Positions 28,529 through 37,699 are shown, counted from the stretch's first letter. The stretch is 37,699 bases of DNA from Gammaproteobacteria bacterium (GCA_021731365.1 JAKFXL010000053.1:1-37699); one strand, 5' to 3'. The notes: generated by a model from the sequence alone, not told the origin. Numbers and translations are program-made.

Positions 28529-29651
28529 ACTGCATATCCTCAGGGATCGTAATATCCACCATCTTCAAATCATCTGGATTAACACTCGATGCCGTACGTC
28601 TAAGATGGAAGATGTAGGCCAACACCCTAGCCACTGCAAGATATAGGCCTTCTGGGATTTCATCATCAATTTCAGTGGTATGGTAAATGGCACGGGCCAG
28701 GGGTGGTGCAGATAAAATAGGGACATTATTCTCTTTAGCGATACGCCGGATCTCAAAGGCAACATAATCTGCACCCTTGGCAACCACAACAGGCGCACGC
28801 ATATTGTCAGGGTCATACTTCACCGCGATAGAAAAATGGGTTGGATTGGTAATAATCACGTCAGCGTTGGGCACCGCCTCCATCATACGTTTCATAGACA
28901 TCTCCATCTGAGTACGTCTAATATGCCCCTTCAGCTCAGGACTACCATGAACATCCTTGTTCTCCTGCTTCACCTCCTGCTTCGTCATCTTCAATTGACG
29001 CTTGTGGTTCCATATCTGAAAAGGAACATCAATCACCGCAATCAACAACGTACTCGTGCTCACCGCAAGAAAGGTCCAGACCAATAGTGAACCTGCATGA
29101 GCAATGGCCTGTGTAACAGGCTCACTCCCCAGCCCCATCACCTGACCCGTAGTATTGTAAAGCACAAAGATACCCGCACCGGATATGACAAAAAACTTGG
29201 CCAATGCCTTAGTCAGCTCCATCAGCCCCTGTGGCCCAAAAATCCGTTTCATGCCACTCAAAGGGTTGAGTTTTGAAAATTTGGGGGATAGTGCCTGAAT
29301 GGAAAAATTCCAGCCACTAACCGCAATAGAGCCAACCACTGCCGAAATAGCCATCAGCACCAAAAATGGAGAAAGCATCAATAACGAGGTTGAAACAGCC
29401 TCCCGAAAAGCAAGTGTCATATGAACAGGATCAAATAATTGATCACGCGGCGTAGTAAAGCTATTACGCATCACAGACATCATGGACTCAACAATCATAT
29501 TGCCAAACAGCAACAATCCAATCGAACTGCCCAATAACATCACAAACGTCGTCAACTCCCGCGAACGGGCTACCTGCCCTTTTTCACGCGCTTCGCGTAA
29601 TTTTTTCTCCGTGGGCTCCTCGGAACGCTCTCCACCATCCGACTCAGCCAT
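28473..29651 (-). CDS. flhB: Flagellar export switch protein FlhB
   Basis: This 392-residue protein begins with the typical charged SDGGERSEEPTEKKLREAREKGQVARS. Four membrane helices follow (about 30-210). The cytoplasmic domain carries the self-cleavage motif NPTH (in DVIITNPTHFSIAV, near 265) and PVVVAKGADYVAFEIRRIAKENNVPI. Cleavage at NPTH and contact with FliK switch export from rod/hook to filament. It overlaps fliR by 8 bases. The extra FlhX copy elsewhere repeats only the C-domain. Confidence 0.97.
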   Translation of the reverse strand: MAESDGGERSEEPTEKKLREAREKGQVARSRELTTFVMLLGSSIGLLLFGNMIVESMMSVMRNSFTTPRDQLFDPVHMTLAFREAVSTSLLMLSPFLVLMAISAVVGSIAVSGWNFSIQALSPKFSKLNPLSGMKRIFGPQGLMELTKALAKFFVISGAGIFVLYNTTGQVMGLGSEPVTQAIAHAGSLLVWTFLAVSTSTLLIAVIDVPFQIWNHKRQLKMTKQEVKQENKDVHGSPELKGHIRRTQMEMSMKRMMEAVPNADVIITNPTHFSIAVKYDPDNMRAPVVVAKGADYVAFEIRRIAKENNVPILSAPPLARAIYHTTEIDDEIPEGLYLAVARVLAYIFHLRRTASSVNPDDLKMVDITIPEDMQYDVDGKSNKSQQADSGDN

Positions 29652-30420
29652 GAATCAACATCTCACGCATAAACGCAAACCCTTCACCAAAGAGCCTGGC
29701 CATCTGTGGAAAGGCAGTAGAGAGTGTTACCAAAATGATGATAAATCCGGCGATAATTGTAATTGCAAAACCAACAGCAAAAATATTCATCTGCGGCGTC
29801 GATTTTGTCACCACACCCATCACCACACTGATCATCAGTAATGAAATAATGGCTGGCAGCGCAATCATCACCGCCCCCGAAAATATCCACGATCCAAAAT
29901 AGGCAATATTGATTAACGACGAATTGGGCAGCCCACCCGCCGCAACAGGAAGAATAGAAAAGCTGTCAACCAGCACCTGAATTAATACCAAATGGCCATT
30001 CATCGCCAAAAACAGCAACACACCCATAAGGTTATAAAACTGGCCAATTACCGGAACCGTCACACCACTGGTAGGGTCCATCATCTGGGCAAACCCAAGC
30101 CCCATCTGCATACCTACCAGTTGCCCTGCATTAACGATAGCGGCAAAGATAATCTGCATCACGAACCCAAGCGCAATTCCGATAATCATCTGCTGTATCA
30201 ACATGATCACCCCCTCTAATGAGACAGGGTCAAAACTCATGTCAGGTGTAAGATTGGGCATAACAATCAAGGCCAGCATTACACTCAAGCCAACCCGAAC
30301 CCTCCTTGGCACAAAACCGGTACTAAAAATGGGTGCCACCATAACAAAACCGGCCAGCCGCACAAAAGGAAGTAGATACCAGATAAACTGAGCCACCACG
30401 TCATCAAGTTGAATATTCAT
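29644..30420 (-). CDS. fliR: Flagellar export gate protein FliR
   Basis: This 258-residue inner-membrane protein has about six hydrophobic segments and starts MNIQLDDVVAQFIWYLLPFVRLAGFVMVAP. The conserved centre PVIGQFYNLMGVLLFLAMNGHLVLI and the end FAVGFAITIIAGFIIILVTL are typical. It forms the FliP5Q4R1 gate. It sits 15 bases after fliQ and overlaps flhB. Confidence 0.96.
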   Translation of the reverse strand: MNIQLDDVVAQFIWYLLPFVRLAGFVMVAPIFSTGFVPRRVRVGLSVMLALIVMPNLTPDMSFDPVSLEGVIMLIQQMIIGIALGFVMQIIFAAIVNAGQLVGMQMGLGFAQMMDPTSGVTVPVIGQFYNLMGVLLFLAMNGHLVLIQVLVDSFSILPVAAGGLPNSSLINIAYFGSWIFSGAVMIALPAIISLLMISVVMGVVTKSTPQMNIFAVGFAITIIAGFIIILVTLSTAFPQMARLFGEGFAFMREMLIHG

Positions 30421-30435
30421 AAAAATTACCAGGCG

Positions 30436-30705
30436 CTAACCAATAAACCCGGGGATATCATGAATAAGCGCTCTCATGTAATTAACCAGGAGATTTAATA
30501 TCCAAGGCCCTGCAATAATCAGGACAAAAAATGTAACCAGTAACTTAGGGATAAAACTGAGCGTCTGTTCATTAATCTGCGTAGCGGCCTGAAAAACGCT
30601 TACCAGCAAACCCACCGCCAACGCCGGTAACAGCAGAACAGATACCAGAACGATAACAAGCTGGATAGCATTTCGACCAATATCCAATACCACCTCTTCG
30701 GTCAT
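30436..30705 (-). CDS. fliQ: Flagellar export gate protein FliQ
   Basis: This 89-residue protein has two membrane helices (about 15-38 and 52-75), with the family segment LLPALAVGLLVSVFQAATQINEQTLSFIPKLL between and across them. Length is standard. An excellent AAGGAGG ribosome site precedes the start, which is 11 bases after fliP. Confidence 0.97.
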   Translation of the reverse strand: MTEEVVLDIGRNAIQLVIVLVSVLLLPALAVGLLVSVFQAATQINEQTLSFIPKLLVTFFVLIIAGPWILNLLVNYMRALIHDIPGFIG

Positions 30706-30716
30706 GGCGATCCTCC

Positions 30717-31463
30717 TTATGTAACGTAAAAGCTGGATGCCAATGTGCCAATAACAAGAACCCAGCCATCCACCAGAACAAACAGCATAATTTTAAAAGG
30801 CAATGAAACAATTAATGGTGATAACATCATCATTCCCATCGCCATAAGTACGCTGGCAACGACTAAATCAATAATCAAAAAGGGTATGAAAATAATAAAA
30901 CCGATCTGGAACGCTGTTTTTAATTCGCTCGTTACGTAGGCAGGAACAAGAACTGTCAGAGGAATAGAATCAAGGTTGGCTTCATCAATAGTCACGCCGG
31001 AAAGCTCTACAAAAAGAGACAAATCAGTATCACGTACCTGATCCATCATAAATCTCTTAAAGGGAACCTGTGCCATTTTAAGGGCCACATCACCCTCCAT
31101 TGTTCCATCCATATAGGGTTTTGCCGCCTCGTCATACACCCGATCAAAGACCGGTGCCATAATAAAAAACGTCAGAAACAGTCCGAGACCGATAATTATC
31201 TGATTTGTCGGTGTTGACATGGTACCAATAGCCTGTCGCAACAGAGCCAACACAATCACAATACGGGTAAAACAGGTCATCATTAACAGTGCTGCTGGTA
31301 AAAATGCCATCATTGTCATGAGCAACAGCACTTGAATACTCAATGTATATGTCTCACTCCCATTGGCATTAGTGGTCATTGTAAGTGCATCTATGCCAGC
31401 TGCTGACGCCATAGAACCCATGCTGTAAAACATAAAAAGTATTAGAATCGATAACGTTTTCAT
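30717..31463 (-). CDS. fliP: Flagellar export gate protein FliP
   Basis: This 248-residue protein has a cleavable signal peptide (about 1-21) and four membrane segments. The conserved stretches [33 protein letters not shown] and [22 protein letters not shown] mark the family. The start overlaps the fliO stop by 4 bases (ATGA). It is a core part of the export gate. Confidence 0.97.
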   Translation of the reverse strand: MKTLSILILFMFYSMGSMASAAGIDALTMTTNANGSETYTLSIQVLLLMTMMAFLPAALLMMTCFTRIVIVLALLRQAIGTMSTPTNQIIIGLGLFLTFFIMAPVFDRVYDEAAKPYMDGTMEGDVALKMAQVPFKRFMMDQVRDTDLSLFVELSGVTIDEANLDSIPLTVLVPAYVTSELKTAFQIGFIIFIPFLIIDLVVASVLMAMGMMMLSPLIVSLPFKIMLFVLVDGWVLVIGTLASSFYVT

Positions 31464-31927
31464 GACTTATCAAACCGTCCCAGGCTTCGTTTAAGTTTCT
31501 CAGCAAACGGGCTCAATGATGGCTCATCGTTAATCACAACCTCATCCCCTTTTTCAATAACATGTAAAAGGTTTATCTGCCCTGGGGCAACACCAATCAG
31601 AATCTGTCTGTCACCCACCTTGACCAGAACAACTCGCTCCTTTTGCCCAACCAAAACCCCCGCCAGTGGTTTCAACTCAGGATTGGATGACGCATTAAAA
31701 CCCATATGATTTTTTGCTACCCACGCCAGCGCAAATATCATACCCAACACAATCATCAGGCCAATGACCATCTTGATTATTTGGTTAACAGGTGAGTAAA
31801 CAATTGACGATTGTGAAGAGGCGACAGGATCTGCCGCCCAAGAGATTCCAGAAAATAGTAACGTCATTAGCAATAACATAAAAAAATTAAAATTAATTTT
31901 TATCGATATTCCTTTACCACTCATCAT
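31460..31927 (-). CDS. fliO: Flagellar biosynthesis protein FliO
   Basis: This 155-residue protein has a hydrophobic N-terminus (signal or helix, about 13-31), a second helix near 48-70 ([23 protein letters not shown]) and a small cytoplasmic FliO domain with [26 protein letters not shown]. It helps assemble the FliP ring. Two adjacent ATG codons (31927 and 31924) could both start; GGAG is 4 or 7 bases upstream. Confidence 0.93.
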   Translation of the reverse strand: MMSGKGISIKINFNFFMLLLMTLLFSGISWAADPVASSQSSIVYSPVNQIIKMVIGLMIVLGMIFALAWVAKNHMGFNASSNPELKPLAGVLVGQKERVVLVKVGDRQILIGVAPGQINLLHVIEKGDEVVINDEPSLSPFAEKLKRSLGRFDKS

Positions 31928-31942
31928 CGCTCTCCAGTGTCG

Positions 31943-32344
31943 CTATCTGAGCTTCTTTATTCTTTCTTGGGCGCTAATAACATCTGTTAGGCGAATACCA
32001 AATTTTTCATTAACAACCACTACCTCACCATGAGCAATCAATGTTCCATTCACCAGCACATCCATTGGCTCTCCTGCCAATCTGTCAAGTTCTACTACAG
32101 ATCCCTGGTTTAACTGCAATAAATTACGAATACTTATCTTGGTGCGACCAATCTCCATTGAGATGTTCACAGGGATATCAAGAATCATATCCAGATTCTC
32201 ACTCCCCTCTACATACTTCCCTTTGCTCTCTGAAAACTCATCAAACTTGGCAGTCTCAACAGCCTTGCTTTCACTCTCATCTTGCTCAGCCAATGCCGCA
32301 GCCCAATCGTCACCTGCATCTACATCATCAATCTCATCACTCAT
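31943..32344 (-). CDS. fliN: Flagellar motor switch protein FliN
   Basis: This 133-residue protein starts at ATG 32342-32344, with AGGAG 8 bases upstream, in preference to an in-frame GTG at 32350. The N-terminal third is acidic and flexible. The C-terminal SpoA domain (ILDIPVNISMEIGRTKISIRNLLQLNQGSVVELDR, then HGEVVVVNEKFGIRLTDVIS) forms the lower C-ring. It begins just after the fliM stop. Confidence 0.96.
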   Translation of the reverse strand: MSDEIDDVDAGDDWAAALAEQDESESKAVETAKFDEFSESKGKYVEGSENLDMILDIPVNISMEIGRTKISIRNLLQLNQGSVVELDRLAGEPMDVLVNGTLIAHGEVVVVNEKFGIRLTDVISAQERIKKLR

Positions 32345-32346
32345 TT

Positions 32347-33348
32347 TCACACTCCTAACTTAGCTACGACAGGCAATCTTTTCTGAACAAGCTCAATAAC
32401 TTTAATCGAATTAAAGCCGTGGGAAACACCAAATTTACCGCGAAAAATTGGTACATCATCTTCAGTTGTTAATGAGATCATCTCTGGGAACTCAAAAGGA
32501 ATGACATCCCCTTTTTTCATTCCAAGGACATCTTCAAGAGTGACCTCAATATCAATCAATGTACTTTTAAGATGAATATCAGCAGTTTTGATATCCTCTT
32601 TTAAAGATGTAGTCCATCGCTCATCGGTTTCAGTACGGTCACTAACTGTCCCTGCATCAAGCAACTCTCGAATAGGTTCCAACATTGAATAAGGAATTGT
32701 GACATGAAGATCTCCGCCACCACCCTCCAACTCAATATGAAAAGTGCTAATCACAACCACCTCTGTCGGACTAACGATATTGGCAAAATGTGGGTTCACT
32801 TCTGAACTCTGGTAGGCGTATTCCACTTCCATGACCGGAGACCACGCTTCCTGCATATCAACAAATACTTTTTGCAGCATCAACTCAATAATTCTGGATT
32901 CTGTTTGAGTAAACTCTCGGCCCTCTATCTTGTTATAGAACTTACCACTTCCACCAAAATAGTTGTCGACAATAATGAATACCAGTTTTGGATCAAACAC
33001 TATCAGTCCCGTGCCGCGCATTGGACGAACATTGACAAGATTTAAACTGGTAGGAACAAACAGACTATGAACATACTCTGCAAATTTGAGCATCTGTACA
33101 CCACCCACAGATATCTCTGGTGACCGCCTTAACATATTAAACAGACTAGTCCTGAAATAGCGTGCGAACCGCTCATTAATCATCTCCAGCGTCGGCATCC
33201 TGCCACGAACAATCCTATCCTGACTGGTGAAGTCGTATGAACGCGCCTCACCATCAAAAATATCCTCCTCCACCCCAACATCACCACCATCTACGCCATG
33301 GAGGAGCGCATCAATTTCATCTTGGGATAAGAGATCACTAACCGACAT
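32347..33348 (-). CDS. fliM: Flagellar motor switch protein FliM
   Basis: This 333-residue protein has an N-terminal CheY-P binding motif LSQDEIDALL at 7-16, a middle CheC-like domain (GGxxxLKFxE region, FDPKLVFIIVDNYFGG, then FTQTESRII) and a C-terminal SpoA domain that pairs with FliN. AAGGGTGATGT precedes the ATG. It is the second gene of the fliL operon, 44 bases after fliL. Confidence 0.97.
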   Translation of the reverse strand: MSVSDLLSQDEIDALLHGVDGGDVGVEEDIFDGEARSYDFTSQDRIVRGRMPTLEMINERFARYFRTSLFNMLRRSPEISVGGVQMLKFAEYVHSLFVPTSLNLVNVRPMRGTGLIVFDPKLVFIIVDNYFGGSGKFYNKIEGREFTQTESRIIELMLQKVFVDMQEAWSPVMEVEYAYQSSEVNPHFANIVSPTEVVVISTFHIELEGGGGDLHVTIPYSMLEPIRELLDAGTVSDRTETDERWTTSLKEDIKTADIHLKSTLIDIEVTLEDVLGMKKGDVIPFEFPEMISLTTEDDVPIFRGKFGVSHGFNSIKVIELVQKRLPVVAKLGV

Positions 33349-33392
33349 ACATCACCCTTTAGTAGAAGGACTCATTGGAATATAGAACAGCT

Positions 33393-33920
33393 CTACTGCA
33401 TAACAAAGCTGGTGAAATAAACCTCTTCAACACCCGGCTTACCAAAGTACTTTTCCATCACTGCCTGTATCTCTTTAAGCGTCTGCTCACGTAGTTTGTC
33501 TTTGCCATCACGGCCAGCCAACCCTTCAAAACTCTGATTGCTAAACATTAAAATTACGTTGTTTTTTATAACAGGCATGTGTGTCTTCACCGCTTCAATA
33601 GCCAGCGGATCATAAGACATCAGCTCTACCCCAACCTGTAAAAAACGTAACCCTGATTCCGTCTCAAAATTGACCACGATGGGTTTTTCAAAGGCAAAAT
33701 AGATAGGATCATGAGCAGCCGGTGCCTCATGTTTTGCAGCGTCCTCTTTTTTATCTGCACCATCGCCCCCGCCACCCAACATTCCGGTAAAAAAGAGCGT
33801 ACCCACTGTGCCTCCACCAAGAACCAGTACAATCACCGCAATCATGATGATCATCTTTTTATTTCCACCACCGGCTGGTTTCTCAGCGGCTTCTTCTTTC
33901 GGTTTTCCCTTCGCGGCCAT
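33393..33920 (-). CDS. fliL: Flagellar basal-body protein FliL
   Basis: This 175-residue protein starts at ATG 33918-33920, with GGAG 8 bases upstream. The longer reading to 33980 would run into the RpoN promoter and is rejected. A Lys/Glu/Pro-rich cytoplasmic tail is followed by one membrane helix (about 23-46, with a Gly-rich end). The periplasmic FliL domain (FAFEKPIVVNFETESGLRFLQVGVELMSYD, ending GVEEVYFTSFVMQ) supports the stators. It is the first gene of the operon behind a sigma54 promoter. Confidence 0.95.
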   Translation of the reverse strand: MAAKGKPKEEAAEKPAGGGNKKMIIMIAVIVLVLGGGTVGTLFFTGMLGGGGDGADKKEDAAKHEAPAAHDPIYFAFEKPIVVNFETESGLRFLQVGVELMSYDPLAIEAVKTHMPVIKNNVILMFSNQSFEGLAGRDGKDKLREQTLKEIQAVMEKYFGKPGVEEVYFTSFVMQ

Positions 33921-33963
33921 GCCTTTATCTCCAAATAGCGGTTGCTTGTAACAGCCAAGACAA

Positions 33964-33980
33964 AGCAATAAGGGTGCCAC
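33964..33980 (-). promoter_or_regulatory. Sigma54 (RpoN) promoter for the fliL operon
   Basis: GTGGCACCCTTATTGCT has an exact -24 TGGCAC and -12 TTGCT with 10 bases between GG and GC. The predicted start near 33953 leaves 33 bases before the fliL ATG. In polar flagellates this class of promoter is activated by FleQ/FlrC-type proteins, not encoded here. Confidence 0.88.
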
Positions 33981-34244
33981 TGATTTTATATCTATATTTC
34001 AACAAGTTAAAATACAAACAAAACCATGAGTTATATATTTGACGGTTTTTTAGCCGTAAAAATGTCAGCTTTACAGAAACAGCAGGAGTAAAAACGGGGG
34101 AGAAGATCGGTTTGATAGTCAGGAGAATGGGTGGCGGGCAACCGGTAAAAATTGCATTCCAAAAATAGCGGGGCTTAACGGTTAATACATTACGCCACCA
34201 CCCCTCCAACAAAGGGTGGAAAAATGGGCTTATTCAGTGCTTGT

Positions 34245-35465
34245 CTACACATACAAATCAACACTTTCAACAAGCTCAGTAGTACGTCTCTGGGACAAAG
34301 CAACAGAAGAGGCCTGCTCACCGGATTCATCTGTTTGGCTGTTCGACTCTTGAAAATGGCCATCACCCGCCCCCGATCCAGACTGTTGGCGCTGACGAGG
34401 CTCCTGAAATGGCTGGTCTGAAACATTGGCCTGGGCCAACTGCATACCACTATTCAAAAACATCTCCCGCAACCGTGGCAGGCTCGCTTCAATAGCGTCA
34501 CGTACAACACCATGCTGTGCATTAAAGGTAATAGTGGCCTGGTCATCTTTCATCATTATCTTGACCTCAATTGGCCCAAGATTAGCTGGATTCAGACGTA
34601 TCTCCGCACTCTGACTCCCACCGGCCCGCGCCAGCCAAGTAACACGATTGCCAAGCTCACTCTGCCACTGAGTATTTCCTAACGGCACATGAATATAGGT
34701 GGGTGAAACCGGACGCGTCTCGGCACTGCCTGTCAATAGACCCGGTTGGCGCGTGGTGATGGCTGTCAATGACGAACTCAAGTCAATGCCAGCACCTTTC
34801 GCATCTAACAACCCCCCCTCTTTAAGTGGCATGGCGACCGCACTCAATTCAGCCATCTTTCCCAACTGCAATACAAGCTCATCGCCCTGGGTAAGGGAGC
34901 TGTTATTCAAAGGACTATCCAAAAGGGTCGGCTGCTGCACTGGGACAGAAGCAACAGCCTCTGTTGAGCGCCGCAACTCGGGCAATGACTGAAAACGCTC
35001 AAGCAGCCGACGCTGATCAAAGGATGCCTGCGCCGCCACACTGTCAACCACTGCCGCCGCCGTCCCCGACAGTTCAGCAGCCAATGGGGCCACGGACGGG
35101 CCATTCAGCAACAGCGTCCGTAAACGCTCCATCAACTCACGCAGATTCGCCGTTAACTCGGCACTGTCATCAGCGGCAACCACACCCTCAAGCGGCACGC
35201 CCTTGCCGCTCGGCAACCCCTTCTCACCCGCAAGATATTGCTCAACCGTTGCCAACAGCTGGGCCTGATCAAGCGCCAACAGTGGCGCAATCTCCCCCCG
35301 CGCCAACTCCTGAATTGACTCTTCCAGGGAATCAATGAAGTCAGCCCCGACAACATCACCAGCATTATCAACAGGTTGTGTCTTCAGAGAAGATCCAGCC
35401 CCAACAGCTGTAGAGGTGCTCAATACTAAAGGAATAGCCTGTAGGCTCGGCTGCATAGTTAACAT
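34245..35465 (-). CDS. fliK: Flagellar hook-length control protein FliK
   Basis: This 406-residue protein has a long variable N-terminal ruler part, rich in Ala, Leu, Gln and Ser. The conserved C-terminal domain (about 265-360: LGNRVTWLARAGGSQSAEIRLNPANLGPIEVKIMMKDDQATITF) contacts FlhB, and the tail is Gln/Ser-rich. ATG 35463-35465 is used. ATG 35454-35456, three codons in and with GGAT 8 bases upstream, may be the real start. It is a single gene between its own RpoN promoter and the fliL promoter; 264 bases follow before that region's next promoter and gene. Confidence 0.93.
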   Translation of the reverse strand: MLTMQPSLQAIPLVLSTSTAVGAGSSLKTQPVDNAGDVVGADFIDSLEESIQELARGEIAPLLALDQAQLLATVEQYLAGEKGLPSGKGVPLEGVVAADDSAELTANLRELMERLRTLLLNGPSVAPLAAELSGTAAAVVDSVAAQASFDQRRLLERFQSLPELRRSTEAVASVPVQQPTLLDSPLNNSSLTQGDELVLQLGKMAELSAVAMPLKEGGLLDAKGAGIDLSSSLTAITTRQPGLLTGSAETRPVSPTYIHVPLGNTQWQSELGNRVTWLARAGGSQSAEIRLNPANLGPIEVKIMMKDDQATITFNAQHGVVRDAIEASLPRLREMFLNSGMQLAQANVSDQPFQEPRQRQQSGSGAGDGHFQESNSQTDESGEQASSVALSQRRTTELVESVDLYV

Positions 35466-35500
35466 CCATCTGATCGTAAGATTTTATACATACCAGGAAG

Positions 35501-35517
35501 AGCAATTGCTATGCCAG
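35501..35517 (-). promoter_or_regulatory. Sigma54 (RpoN) promoter for fliK
   Basis: CTGGCATAGCAATTGCT has the GG-N10-GC spacing and good -24/-12 halves. The predicted start near 35490 leaves about 25-34 bases of leader. It starts 12 bases after the stop of the adhesin gene. Confidence 0.82.
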
Positions 35518-35528
35518 CGGAGGGTTAC

Positions 35529-37699
35529 CTACACTCCATCCTCCTCACGCTCCTCGTCATCCTCTCCATCATAGAGTTGATCAAGGGGCAGCATCACCGA
35601 GATGTCGTTGTAGCTGAAGTTTTTAATGTTGGTGAAAATTGCAGGGTCTATCTCCGCCAACCCCTCCACCGTAATCAGCTGCTGTCCAGAGAGGCCTGCC
35701 AGTTTATTAAAGGTGTCGCTAGGGTTGCCAATGATGTAGGCAGGTTTGCCACCGTAGAAATATACGCTGTTGGCGCTGGCGATCAGTGCAAACTCGCGGT
35801 TAATTCTCAGACTCACCGGTTCATACCGTGCACCTACGTTAGCCGCTGCGTTTATGCTCGCACTGTCGGCAATGATGTCAGGGGTGGTTGCGTAACTGCG
35901 TTGTGACGGGGTATCGGTACGAATGGAGGCGTAGCCATACAGTGAACCATCAGTCACCACAATCTCCACCACACCACTCTCATAGCCAGCATCAATCTTG
36001 TCGACAAAGACATCCTGTTGATTATTAAAAGCAACCTTGCCTTGGGTAACCAGGTTGTTGACCTGTACCTTGCCACGGTTGTTGATGCCTACGTTGCCGT
36101 TCTGGTTGATGACGTCGAGGATCGCGGTGCGTGTCTCCACTCCATCGATCAGCCCCGCTGTGTCTGTCAGGCCAATGCCGCTGTTGGCGCGCAGTATCAC
36201 TTTGTCGGCGATGATGTTGTCGGCGTTGCCGTTGGTGTCGATGATCTGGCCGCCGTTGCTGGTCAGCGCCACCTGTGGTGCGGTCAGGCTGCCGATACCC
36301 ATAGTGCCTTCGGCATGGATGGCGATGCTGCGGCTGGCCTGTGCGCGGGTCACATCAATGCTGTTGCTGTCGTGCAGTTCAATGGTGTCGGCGCTGAGTT
36401 CAACGCTGCCAAAGTCGTTGCTGCCGGTGATGGTCAATGTTTGTGTGGCAGTCAGGCGGCTGTTGCCTGTGACGTTAATGCCGCCGCTGCTGACCAGATC
36501 ACCCACTACATCCAGTGCCATGCTTTGAGCGTTAACACTGGCCAGGGTGGTATTGCTGCCGTTGTTCAGGGTCACTTTGCCTGCTGTTGCTTTCAGCCCC
36601 AGGGGACCACGCAGGGTGTTGGTGGCGTTAGTCAGGCTGATGTTGCCCGCAGCAGCCAAGGTCAATGCATGGTCCGCCACCAGGGGGGCAGTGCTATTGA
36701 GGTTGCCGTTCACCAGCAGATCCACCGCGCCTGTAGTGCTCAGCTGTGTCATGTTCAGGTCGCCCCGGTTCTCCAGGTAGAGACCACCGCTGTTGATCAG
36801 CTGCATATTTTTCACGTCGCTCTGCAGGCGGTCGGTGGCTGTGCCTGCCCCAGTCACCCGGTTGAGTGTCAAGGTGTCGGCAGTCAGCGTGGCTCCCGGC
36901 GTGCTGGTGACCGTGGCGGCGCTGAAGGTCACCGTTCCCGGCAGGGTCAGGTTCCCCTGCACGGTGATCACATCGGCATCACCGGTCACCCCATCAAAAG
37001 CGATGCTGTTTTTATTACTGTACTGGACTGGCTGTGCGCCATTGACGGTAAACGTCCCACTGTTGAGTACAAAGGTGTCGTTGGCGGCAGTGCCGTAGAC
37101 CGTCAGGGGGGCGGTCACCTCATCACTAATCGAAGTCACATTGCTCAAAGCCAGGGTGTAGCGATTCTCACCGCTGTTAAAGGCAAACTCGCCTTGTGTA
37201 TCATTGACGCTGTAGGTTTCGCTGTAGCTATTGCCACCACCGGCCAGCTGAACGTTGTTGCTGCCGGTACCGCCGTTGAAGTGCAGTGCGCCGTTCATGG
37301 TACCGGCCACGTTGAAGTTAAGGGTGTCACTGCCCGCGCCACCCAGCAGTGTCGAGAAGCCATCAAAAAAGAGCGTCACCTGCTCCGGGTTATTGCCGAT
37401 GGTCTGGTACTTAACAGTGCCACCACTGCCACCATTCAGGGTCCAGAGTGAGTCATAGTCGGTGCCCTTGAGTGTGCTGCCCAGGCCGCCCACCACCCCT
37501 TCAATGCTGCTGATGCTGGAGCCGGTGCCGGTATCAAAGGCGTTGCCGACCGTCACCACCACCTCGTTAAGATTGCTGTAGTTGATGGTGTCACGACCGG
37601 CACCGCCGTCTATCCTGCCACCAAACGGGGTGGTCAGGGTGTCTGAGAAGGCGAAGCTGTCGTTGGCCGCGCCGCCCTGCAGATGGGTGATGCCGCTGA
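35529..37699 (-). CDS. C-terminal part of a very large beta-helical, filamentous-haemagglutinin-like surface protein (cut by window edge)
   Basis: The frame is open from the stop at 35529 to the right edge (about 722 codons). I extended it by hand past 37562 and met no stop. The sequence is a long series of short beta-strand repeats rich in Thr, Asn, Gly, Val and Leu, such as GAVDLLVNGNL, GNISLTNATNTL and SRLTATQTLTITGSNDF, typical of FHA-type right-handed beta-helices. Earlier GGAGSDTLNF and GTAANDTFVL units resemble calcium-binding RTX-like blocks. The tail is acidic (LYDGEDDEEREEDG). There is almost no cysteine. It is probably an exported adhesin, by two-partner or type I secretion; its N-terminus and transporter are not in view. 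Confidence 0.8.
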   Translation of the reverse strand, partial: SGITHLQGGAANDSFAFSDTLTTPFGGRIDGGAGRDTINYSNLNEVVVTVGNAFDTGTGSSISSIEGVVGGLGSTLKGTDYDSLWTLNGGSGGTVKYQTIGNNPEQVTLFFDGFSTLLGGAGSDTLNFNVAGTMNGALHFNGGTGSNNVQLAGGGNSYSETYSVNDTQGEFAFNSGENRYTLALSNVTSISDEVTAPLTVYGTAANDTFVLNSGTFTVNGAQPVQYSNKNSIAFDGVTGDADVITVQGNLTLPGTVTFSAATVTSTPGATLTADTLTLNRVTGAGTATDRLQSDVKNMQLINSGGLYLENRGDLNMTQLSTTGAVDLLVNGNLNSTAPLVADHALTLAAAGNISLTNATNTLRGPLGLKATAGKVTLNNGSNTTLASVNAQSMALDVVGDLVSSGGINVTGNSRLTATQTLTITGSNDFGSVELSADTIELHDSNSIDVTRAQASRSIAIHAEGTMGIGSLTAPQVALTSNGGQIIDTNGNADNIIADKVILRANSGIGLTDTAGLIDGVETRTAILDVINQNGNVGINNRGKVQVNNLVTQGKVAFNNQQDVFVDKIDAGYESGVVEIVVTDGSLYGYASIRTDTPSQRSYATTPDIIADSASINAAANVGARYEPVSLRINREFALIASANSVYFYGGKPAYIIGNPSDTFNKLAGLSGQQLITVEGLAEIDPAIFTNIKNFSYNDISVMLPLDQLYDGEDDEEREEDGV

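Noticed and set aside
33925-34212. 95-codon minus-strand frame between fliK and fliL
   Set aside because: It overlaps the fliL promoter and start, has an unlikely composition (many Trp, Arg and Cys) and no ribosome site.
36018-37451. 477-codon plus-strand frame antisense to the adhesin
   Set aside because: It mirrors the repetitive, G/C-rich adhesin gene, which has few antisense stops. Its residues (long Ala/Val/Gly/Gln runs) do not resemble a protein family, and no ribosome site is seen.
1-37699. CRISPR arrays, tRNA, rRNA, insertion sequences, prophage
   Set aside because: I saw no regular spaced repeats, no cloverleaf or rRNA signature, no transposase and no phage genes.

Overview
The window comes from a gammaproteobacterium with a single-type polar flagellum. 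The evidence is the gene order fliK / fliLMNOPQR-flhB-flhA-flhF-flhG-fliA-cheYZAB-motCD-parC-parP-cheW-DUF2802, which is the Pseudomonas/Vibrio-type layout, with RpoN (sigma54) promoters on flagellar genes and FlhF/FlhG for polar placement and number. The genus cannot be named from sequence alone. Almost everything lies on the minus strand.

Layout from left to right. (1) 1-8200 is a nitrogen-assimilation block of three minus-strand transcription units: nrtA with the start of nrtB, an outer-membrane porin, and a redox operon. The redox operon encodes a NasC-like FAD/NAD/[2Fe-2S] oxidoreductase fused to a haem-b-like membrane domain, an 11-haem cytochrome c, and a DUF3365 haem lipoprotein. Each unit has the same control region. 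Tandem NtrC-like dyads lie 33 bp apart, followed by a sigma54 promoter, then a leader with two hexaloop hairpins whose second hairpin overlaps an intrinsic terminator. That is the ANTAR (NasT/NasR/EutV) antitermination design. The three stretches of more than 300 bases without a gene (1855-2274, 3517-3855, 7825-8199) are these control regions. (2) 8200-14000 is an accessory stretch: a GYF_2/pentapeptide membrane protein, a second FliK-like protein with a stand-alone FlhB C-domain (FlhX), a MerR-controlled merT-merP-GDCCVxC operon without merA, and an RCC1-repeat lipoprotein. (3) 14000-33920 is the large motility and chemotaxis cluster, read right to left. (4) 34245-35465 is fliK. (5) 35529 to the right edge is the C-terminal part of a very large beta-helical, filamentous-haemagglutinin-like surface protein.

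How the parts work together. Low nitrogen (NtrBC and RpoN) combined with nitrate or nitrite (an ANTAR protein, not in this window) would switch on the porin, the ABC importer and the redox operon together. This ties the redox operon to nitrate/nitrite assimilation, possibly as an alternative route for nitrite reduction. In the motility block, sigma54 starts the fliK and fliL operons, fliA encodes sigma28, and a sigma28-type promoter just upstream of cheY drives the chemotaxis genes. FliM, CheZ and three repeats in CheA share a similar acidic/hydrophobic motif that may in each case dock CheY.
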